DNA of 64,000 nucleotides from positions 73,678,770 through 73,742,769 of the forward strand of contig OX465595.1 in the NCBI GenBank assembly GCA_950022295.1, given 5' to 3'. Positions 56,414 to 64,000 of the stretch are shown piece after piece. The translations under genes and the position numbers were made by a program. The notes under the pieces are model-generated. The model was not told where the DNA came from. It made no database searches and was given only the letters and a program-made list of their open reading frames with translations. Positions within the stretch are counted from its first letter, which is position 1; each line of letters starts with the position of its first letter. This stretch comes from Bromus sterilis. Taxonomy: Eukaryota > Streptophyta > Magnoliopsida > Poales > Poaceae.

Positions 56414-59400
56414 ATGAATGATCGTGTGTGGATGTACACCGGTCACCCTAGTCAAAAAAATATGACTGAGGAATGGTTGGCCAAGACCGAGGAGTTCCTA
56501 GAGGTTGCATTTAGTGCTGGCCAACCAAGAACATGGTGCCCCTGCACTAGATGTAAGAACTATTCACAACAGACAAAGGATGTAATGGGTAAACACCTGC
56601 AAATACGTGGTTTCATGCCTGATTGTACGTTGTGGTCATTTCATGGCGAGTCGGCCCAACGTGACAGACATGAGGTAGTGCGTCAGCGCATTGAGGATTG
56701 TGGTACAGGGATCGAAGACATGGTCAATGACTACAACGATGCTCGTCTTGAGGACGAAGAACCGGAGGAAACTGCCAAGGCCTTTTATGCCATGCTAGAG
56801 TCTTCAAAACTCCCACTGCATGCGCACACCAAGCTTTGTCAACTAGATGCCATCGCACAAACAATGGCTCTTAAGGCACAATTCAACTTGTCCAGAGAGT
56901 GCTATGATGCGATAATGACCTTATTCGGGCGCTTTCTACCGGACGGTCATATTATGCTTGCAAACCTATACCACTCAGACAAAATACTCGGTGCACTGAA
57001 GATGCCCATCGATTGGATACATGCTTGTGAGAAAGGATGCGTCTTATTTAGGCATGAGTATGCGGATGATAATTATTGTCCACGCTGCAAGTCCTCCAGG
57101 TATATTTTCATAGACAACGGTCTTGGTGAGAAGACGCAGAGCAAAATACCCGTAAACATTCTTCGGTACCTACCGATCTTACCAAGACTTCAACGACTTT
57201 ACATGCTTGAAGAAACAACAAAACAAATGACATGGCACAGAGATGGAATTAGACGTGCTACAGATGAATACGGGAATTTGATGTTGACCCACCCCTCTGA
57301 TGGTGAAGTGGGGAAGATGTTCAATGAAATACATAAAGAAGGTAAAGCCAAAGACCCAAGAAACGTGGCACTCGCCATTAGCCTCGATGGATTCAATCCT
57401 TTCGGTATGACGTCAACCCAGTATAGTTGTTGGCCCGTATTCATCATGCCCCTCAATCTGCCCCCTGGAGTACTTATGCAAAGAAAGCACATCTTCTTGA
57501 CGTTGATAGTTCCGGGGCCCAACTATCCCAGAAAAAATATGAATGTGTACTTGCAACCACTGATGGATGATTTGAAAGAAGCTTGGGATAATGGGATCCG
57601 GACATATGACGCAGCTAGCAAAACAAACTTCCAACTGCATGCTTGGTTGATGTACTCCATGCATGAACTGCCGGCGTTTGCACTTTTTGTTGCATGGTGC
57701 GTGCACGGAAGGTTCCCATGCCCGCAATGCAAGTCTGCTCTTAAGTTTCATTGGCTGCCGTAGGGTCGCAAGTATTCTTGCTTCGACTTGCATAGACAAT
57801 TCCTGCCTCTGGACCATGGATTCAGAAAAGACAAGAAGAATTTCACCAAAGGTAAAGTTGTCGAGCACGAGGCACCACCTATGATGACGGGCGCACAAAT
57901 TCTTGATCAGTTGAACTCACTAGAGCCTGATCCGAACCGGCCAGGGTATTTCTTGGGATATAATACGGAACACGCCTGGACCCACAAGCCATGCTTTTGG
58001 GATCTCCCGTATTTCAAAGACCTTGCTCTTCCACACAACATTGACATGATGCACACTGAAAAAAATATGGGTGAGGCCATTTTTGGTACATTGTTCGGCA
58101 CTGATAAGGGGAAAGATAATGTTAAGGCTAGAGTCGATCAGGAGAGTCTGTGTAATAGGAAGTCACTGAACATGCGACAACCGAAAGGGAAGAAGAATTG
58201 GGAGAAGCCAAAGGGAACACATGAGGGAAATCCTCATCTGGGTGAAAAAAAAGTTGATGTTCCCCGATGGGTATGCAGCGAATCTAGCAAGGGGAGCAAG
58301 TCATGAAAAGTTGAAAATCTTTGGGCTGAAGAGTCAAGATTGGCACATATGGCTTGAGCGGATAATGCCGGTGATGTTGCGCGGCTACATCCCCGAGGAT
58401 GAATGGCTAGTAATGGAAGAGCTAAGCTATTTCTTCCGTGTTCTTTGTGCTAAAGAATTATCGCCTATTGTGATAGAGAGATGGAAAAATTGGCGCCGGA
58501 GTTGATATGCAAGTTAGAGAAGATCTTTCCACCGGGTTTCTTTAATCCGATGCAGCATATGATTTTGCATCTACCGATGGAGGCAAGATTGGGTGGCCCT
58601 GTGCAAAACCGTTGGTGCTATGCAACTGAGAGAATGCAGAAGACGCTTCGAGCAAAATGTAAAAATAAACGGAGAATTGAAGCATCAATGGCTGAGGCAT
58701 TCATTGTCGAGGAAGCGGCAAACTTCGTGACAGCACACTATGCTGCCACTAATTACAGTTTGCATAATCCAAAGCCTCGGTACAATACTGGAGACCCCGA
58801 GCGACATGAATCCAAGTTCAAACTCTTTAAAGGGAGCCTCGCACCTTGTGGGGTTATGAAGACAAAGACATTGACCTTCGAGGAATGGAGCATCATTACA
58901 TTGTATATCTTGACCAACATGACAGAAGTGCGGCCATACATCGAGTAAGTGCGCGGTACATATTAATTGTTCTGCAACTTCTTGACGAGTTGTGTGTCTA
59001 ACTTCTCTTAATTATTTGATACAGTCGATTCGTCGCGCAATTCTCGAATGGAGTGGCGATCGAAAAAGACTCCATCGAAGAGATTAATCTTCTTGAGAAG
59101 CGGGGAGGCGGCAATCCCGGTTTCATCTCTTGGTTTACACAAACGGTACTTCTTATATGATATACATGCCATTGTTATTTCTTCGTCGTCTCAGTACCGA
59201 CTAATACAACAAGCCTTTCCGTTTCAACTTGTAGGCTAATTCAGAGTCGATGGACGCTGAATTGAGACAAATCGCAAATGGTTTTGACTTTAAGGTCCAT
59301 ACATATGAAAAATACGACATCAATGGGTATCGCTTTCGTACTGGTATGAAAGAGCAAACTATGCCAGATCGGAAAACAACGAATTCCGGTGTGTCCGCTA

Positions 59401-60101
59401 TAGATGGAGGAGTCGAGTATTATGGAATAGTTGAAGAAATATACGAACTGCTATATTATGGTGAAAATCCTCCGAATGCCGTTGTCTTCAAATGTCATTG
59501 GTTCGATCCGAAGGACACTAGACGAACTCATGAGCATGTTGGGCTAGTTGAAATTAAACAGAAGAACCGTTTAAATGTTGCCGAAGTTTATATTGTGGCT
59601 CAACAGGCCACACAAGTTTTCTATCTTCCATGGGCCTGCCAAAGTGTAAAGAATCTCGAAGATTGGTATGTCATCTATGACGTGCCGCCACATGGTAAAC
59701 TACCTTCCCCCAATGAAGAAGAGGATTATCAACCTCACATAGACCCAGACACATATGACGGAGAATTCTTCCAAGAAACACGTGTGGCCAAAAAACATTT
59801 CGGAAAAACCTCTACGTTTGGTCAAAACATGGAAGTAGAGAATGACAATGCGGAGGAAGAGGAAGAAGTGGAACACGAAGAGGTTACCGATGATGATGAG
59901 GAGGAAGATGAAGAAGTGGAACACGAAGAGGTTACCGATGCGGATGACCTATCATTGCTTGACCGGTTACAAAAAGGCTTTCGAAATGTGGTTGACGCTG
60001 AACCCGATCCCGGAGAAGAGATCATTCATGACGACACGCGTGATAGTGGCGATGATGTTTTTATTGATCCTGGAGAAGATGCAGATGATCCCGACTATTA
60101 G
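56414..60101 (+). pseudogene. tnpD: CACTA TNP2-type transposase gene, decayed
   Basis: Cuts and joins the transposon ends. Predicted exons: 56414-58944, 59025-59145 and 59235-60101, with GT-AG introns and compatible phases. Domains: transposase-associated (WMYTGHPSQ, TWCPCTRCKN); TNP2 (DWIHACEKGCVLFRHEY, ISLDGFNPFG, AWCVHGRFPCPQCKS, HNIDMMHTEKNMGEAIFGTL); DUF4218-like (FFNPMQHMILHLPMEARLGG); DUF4216-like in exon 3 (VVFKCHWFDP, VFYLPWACQSV). The acidic C-terminus has the unit EVEHEEVTD twice. Breaks: TAG at 57761-57763, a frameshift at the eight-A run near 58243-58250, and another near the five-A run at 58484. Overall length is normal for the family. The symbol is by analogy with En/Spm. Confidence 0.88.
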
Positions 60102-60274
60102 TTGTATGCATCCAAATTTCTTTTGTTTTTTGTATATATGAATTTGTATTATTTATTTCCTTAATGTACTAATTCATCTTTATATGCATATGTTTGTTTT
60201 TTGTATATATGATTTTGTATTATTTATTTCCTTACTTTACTAATTCATCTTTACTCCGTAACAGGTGTTGACAC
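60102..60274 (+). other. Spacer between the two CACTA genes
   Basis: 170 AT-rich bases with a direct repeat of about 60 bases around TTTGTTTTTTGTATATATGA (60121 and 60192). It may include the end of the first gene and the promoter of the second. The TATATA in it is not specific enough to call. Confidence 0.45.
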
Positions 60275-62987
60275 ATGGCGAGCCGTAGGGACCCACCGGT
60301 GGAGTCTCGACCACCTCTACCTCTACGGAGAGAGTTGCTGGCGGGTATTGTCGCAGCCAGCTCGCCGCCGGCGCGTGCTGAGCAGCCTCGTGAGAGAGGT
60401 CGGGGAAAAGGCCCAAAGAGAGCTAAACCCGGTGGTCGAGGAGGTGGTCGAGGAGCAGGTGGCTCCCTAGCCGAGTCACCCACTCACAGGACAGTCTCAC
60501 CGGTGCAGTAGCCACCGCTGGTGCAGTCGGAGGCACCGGAGCAGCGGCCACCGCCGGTGCAGTCGGAGGCACCGGAGCAGCGGACACCGCCGGTGCAGTC
60601 AGAGACACCGGAGGCACCGAGGCAGTCGACGGAGCCTCGTTGGGATGATCCTTGGGAGGAGCGTGCTCGCACGGATGATGATGATGCTGATGAGGATGAT
60701 GATAGCGATGACGACGGGGTTAAGGGGGGTGAGGGGGATGATGGGGGTGAGGGGAGCTCCTCTTCCAAGAAGCCGGTGTACCAGCGTGGTATGACACGGC
60801 TCCCACCATGTCCGGACCCTGCGCAGAGGATATTGATTGCGCCAGATGGGGAGAAGTAAGTTGATGAATTTTTTGTGTTCCTTGTATATATATATCATAC
60901 ATGTACATATGGTCCAACAAGAACTAATATCTTTGTGTTCTTATTTTGCAGGGCGTGGAGTTACCCGGAAGGTGCTCCGAATCCGAACTGCCTCCTTGGT
61001 GCCGTGCTTAAGGAGCAGTTCCCCGGGCTAGTCCAGTTGCCTATTGAGGGTAGGGTTCCTGAGCCCGGCCTCACTTGGCCACACTACAAAGATGCCCCGT
61101 CCCCGCCAGATGAACGCATCAACAACGTTGAATGCCGTACCAAAGCCGACATGGTGGTGGCTACTTTTTGGGTAAGTATTCTAAGCATTGCAATCATTTA
61201 TTAGTGTTGGAATCATTTCACTCATCTTTTCATATGTTCGATGCATTTTTCAGTGCTACTATAGGGTTGAGGAGGGGATGGAGCCGGCGGCCCAGAAGAA
61301 TCTCGAGAAGGAGATAGTGAGGCTACTCACGAACACTAGGCACGAGATGCGTGTTCAGTGTGTTCGAGATTGGTACGCCAAGAAGGGCGTGAAGAAGGCC
61401 AAGAAGAAGTGTAGAAAAGTTTTCCTTAAGAAGGATGAATTCTTGGAGGTAAATTACTAACTAATTCAAATTCCTACACTTATAAGTAAGGCCTAGTTAG
61501 CTCCAACTTTTCTTTATAAGCTTATGAAGCTCAAACTTGGCTTTATAAGCTTATAAGTGTCAAACTTTTCTTTATGAGCTTATGAAGCTCAAACTTGGCT
61601 TTATAAGCTTATAAGTGTCAAACTTGGCTTTATAAGTTTATAAAGGTCAAACTTGGCTCTATAAGCTTGTAAAACTAAAAAATGATAATAATAGCTTAGT
61701 TACATAAAACTTGACTTGTACTTGGCTTAAAAAAGATATTCAATGACTTTATAAGATTATTAATTCATAGGCGCCCCCGAGATGGTGTGCAAATAAGATG
61801 GATTGCTTTGAGGCGATAGTGGACAAATGGCTCAGTGATGCCTGGCTGTCCACCCACAAAAGCGCCAAGGCTAGGCGTGCACAAATGGTAGGTGTGGCAC
61901 ACCACCAAGGCAATCTCAACGTCAACGAGTACGCAAAAAAATGGGTATGTGCCTTTTTGTTTTAAGTTTCATGTCCTTTCATCATTAATCAATTGATTTG
62001 TTTCATGCCTTTTCTTTGCTTTTCATTGTAGGCGAAGCACCATAATCAGCCTGTGCCTAAGGGATTTCGCTCATTTGCCATGGCCCATAAGGGAAAGTAC
62101 AAAACGGTGACGGCATATTCCGAGGGCGACGGTGTTGAGGCGTACACCAGCGCTGCAGCCTACCACAAGATGATGGCCTATTCTGAGGTGGTGAAACAGC
62201 TACGCGGTCCTCAGTTTGACCCGAGCGAGGAGATGGATCCGGAGGCCTTGATGATTTCTGGTGGCGGTAAGCATCATGGCAGCACCTCCATGTGCAATGG
62301 CTTCGTACATTTCCCGGAGACTCTACCTCAGATCAAGGGGAGGCAAACGAGCTCCGCTCCTGCTGTACGACCTCGCCCGCGGCCAGTGGACATTGCTATC
62401 CAGGTATAACTTTGGCCTCAATTTTTCTTTCCGTTCTTTAGACTACGTAGCGATGATGACAATAATTGCTATATTGTTGAGTGTTCTCAGGACGCCATTC
62501 AGAGGGAGAGACAGGCGACACAAGAGATGTTGTCGGAGCAGCTTGCGGAGAGGGACCGGCTGGCGGAGGAGAGGACCCAGAGGATACTTGAGGAGGAGAG
62601 GGCACGCAATAATGCCCAGACGAAGGCCATCTACGACCTCTTCTCGGTAAGTTACTACTTTTGCATATATCCGCCAAGAATGCATATGCATATGTTTGGT
62701 TCACTTGCTAATATGCTCGAGTCCTCAAAAAATAACTCTCAGAGTATGTGGGAGAAGCAAGGTCTTACCCCTCCATCGATGCCGACGCCTATCATTTCTC
62801 CTCCCGGAACGGTAAGTTTCTTTCAATGATCAATATAACCCGGTCTTATACCATCAAGTGTCATCATGCTTACCACATTGCAACTCATCCTTTGTTGCAG
62901 CATAATTCCGGAGCTGCATCTCACAACCCACAAGAATCTCCTAGTGAATCCCCGAGCAATCCACGTGGCGGCGCTTCTCAGCCTTGA
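60275..62987 (+). pseudogene. tnpA: CACTA TnpA-like gene, eight exons, one stop codon
   Basis: The second CACTA protein, which in En/Spm binds subterminal repeats. Predicted exons: 60275-60855, 60952-61171, 61254-61448, 61771-61944, 62032-62403, 62491-62646, 62743-62811, 62901-62987. All GT-AG and in phase. Exon 1 encodes a basic Gly/Arg region, then PPVQSEAPEQR repeats, then a very acidic stretch. Exons 2-5 match the plant Transposase_24 type (PSPPDERINNVECRTKADMV, RWCANKMDCFEAIVDKWLSD, GNLNVNEYAKKW). Exon 6 is a coiled coil (EQLAERDRLAEERTQRILEE). The only defect I see is TAG at 60509-60511 within the repeat region, where CAG or CGG would be expected. Exon borders are inferred from the sequence alone. 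Confidence 0.8.
61449..61770 (+). repeat. Palindromic AT repeats in TnpA-like intron 3
   Basis: About 200 bases of a degenerate tandem repeat built on CTTTATAAGCTTATAAGTGT followed by CAAACTTGG, period near 29 and a partial 58-base higher order. Contains self-complementary TTATAAGCTTATAA. The same repeat recurs at 63010-63480. Confidence 0.85.
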
Positions 62988-62998
62988 GGTGTCCTCCG

Positions 62999-63828
62999 GT
63001 AAGTTACATAAAGCTCATCAATGACTTTATATGCTCATAAAGCTCAATAATGGTAGTAATAGCTTAGTTACATAAATATTTACTTATCTTGGCTTATAAA
63101 AGCTAAAATTGACTATATAAGCTTATAAAGCTTATACTTGGCTTTATAAGCTTGTAAACCTAAAAAATGACTTATACTTGGCTTATAATAGCTCCTCAAT
63201 GACTTCATAAGCTCATAAAGCTGAAAAATGATGTTAATAGCTTAGTTCGATGAAAATTGAGTTATACTTGGCTTCTAAAAGCTCAATAGTGACTTTATAA
63301 GCTTATAAAGCTCAAACTTGGCTTTATAAGCTTTTAAAGCTCAAATTAGATTTTATAAGCTTATTAAGTTCAACAATGACTTATACTTGTCTTATAAAAG
63401 CTCAATAATGAATTTACTAGCTTAAGTGGCTTATAAACCTAAAAATGACTTATACTTTGCATATAAAGCTCAAAAATGAATTAATGACTTAGTTAGATCT
63501 AAAATGAGATATATTTAGCTCTTGAGGTCTAAGAAGAACAAGTATTGTAGAATAAGAAGAAGGAGAGGAGGAAAAGAAAGAAGTGAAGAAGAAAGAGGTG
63601 AAAAATAAAGTAAAAGAAGAAAAGTTCTTCTTGTTCTTACTTTTTCTCTTCTTTCTTTTTCTCCATCTTCTCGTCTTCCTTTCATCTTATTCTTATTCTT
63701 CCTCTTCTCTTCTTCTTCTCCTTACTCTTCTTCTCCTTGTTCTTCTTTTTCCTTTTTATTTTCATCTTTTCATCATTTTGGATTTCTTCTTTTCCATAAC
63801 TAACATATGATTATGTTTTCATCTGCAG
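62999..63828 (+). repeat. 3' UTR intron with palindromic repeats and a purine/pyrimidine tract
   Basis: A GTAAGT donor lies 11 bases after the TnpA-like stop codon, and an acceptor ATCTGCAG ends at 63828, so an intron in the 3' untranslated region is likely. It holds many diverged copies of the AAGCTTATAA repeat (to about 63480), then a purine-rich stretch (63545-63625) followed by a pyrimidine-rich one (63628-63780). Confidence 0.6.
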
Positions 63829-64000
63829 ATTTGCCTTTATGCATGGATGGATGCGTCTTGTTGTAAATATAGGATGTTAGGATGGATGCACTCTTTGTAT
63901 GACTTGTAGACGCATTGGCCTTTGTAGACGCGTGTGATTATGTAGTCGACTTGTTGCTGTTTTAAACTATATGTATGCAATAGCTAGTGGACTTGTACAT
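63829..64000 (+). other. Predicted last 3' UTR exon of the TnpA-like gene
   Basis: Sequence after the inferred acceptor with no open frame of note. It has short repeats of GATGGATGC and TTGTAGACGC. The 3' subterminal array and terminal repeat should lie further right. Confidence 0.4.

Larger units (their letters stand above)
54546..64000 (+). mobile_element. E9: CACTA (En/Spm-type) DNA transposon, right end outside window
   Basis: Starts CACTACAGGAAAC with TTG before it as the likely three-base target duplication. It has a dense subterminal motif array, a GC-rich 5' noncoding region, a TNP2-type transposase gene and a TnpA-like gene, both on the plus strand. The matching 3' terminal repeat and the resumption of E6 gag are not in the window. 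Family not assigned. Confidence 0.93.

Noticed and set aside
59822..60025. Minus-strand Ser-rich frame
   Set aside because: Shadow of the acidic Glu/Asp codons of the TNP2 C-terminus.

Overview
The window is a stack of nested transposable elements from a large grass genome. I see no host gene, tRNA or rRNA. A Triticeae source (wheat, barley, rye or Aegilops) is the likeliest reading: multi-kilobase Gypsy LTRs, several copies of each family nested in one another, LTRs opening TGATACGTCC, and a CACTA element with GCCGTCAG subterminal repeats. That is inference from general knowledge, with no database search.

Left half. The oldest visible host (E0) is a non-autonomous Athila-like Gypsy element. 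Its internal DNA lies at 14478-16083 and 19836-19950, and its LTR at 19951-21569 with a stub at 36344-36366. Into E0 inserted: E1 (1-14477), a Gypsy element with a gag fragment but no pol, whose own 3' LTR was split by E2 (7787-13769, a Tekay-type chromovirus copy, duplication CCTCT); E3 (16084-19835), a reverse solo LTR of a Tekay-related family, duplication ATGAC; and E4 (21570-36338), a 14.8-kb Tat-clade Gypsy element on the minus strand, duplication GGTAA. E4 has both LTRs, gag-pol in a single frame broken by six stop codons, and a multi-exon antisense gene on the plus strand with a five-copy 129-bp tandem repeat in one intron.

Right half. E7 (36408-40224) is a minus-strand Tekay copy truncated on its left and interrupted on its right by E8 (from 40225). 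E8 has a 3.1-kb LTR and an unassigned ORF where gag is expected. E8 is interrupted at 44014 by E6, an Athila-like element whose 5' LTR is split by E5 (45063-52196), a complete member of the same family that encodes only a shortened gag-protease fusion. E6 gag is cut at 54546 by E9, a CACTA transposon that runs off the right edge. E9 carries a decayed TNP2 transposase gene (one stop, two frameshifts) and a nearly intact eight-exon TnpA-like gene (one stop).

Most coding parts are dead or non-autonomous. The E5 gag-protease fusion, the partial E2 pol and the E9 TnpA-like gene are the best preserved. The least expected signals are: a very high density of the heptamer CCGAYTG throughout E4 (LTRs, introns and both coding strands); the 129-bp repeat, each unit of which can form a GCAA-capped hairpin; hairpins stacked just upstream of the CACTA transposase; and palindromic repeats shared by two introns of the TnpA-like gene. 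I found no clear evidence for an undescribed non-transposon system.
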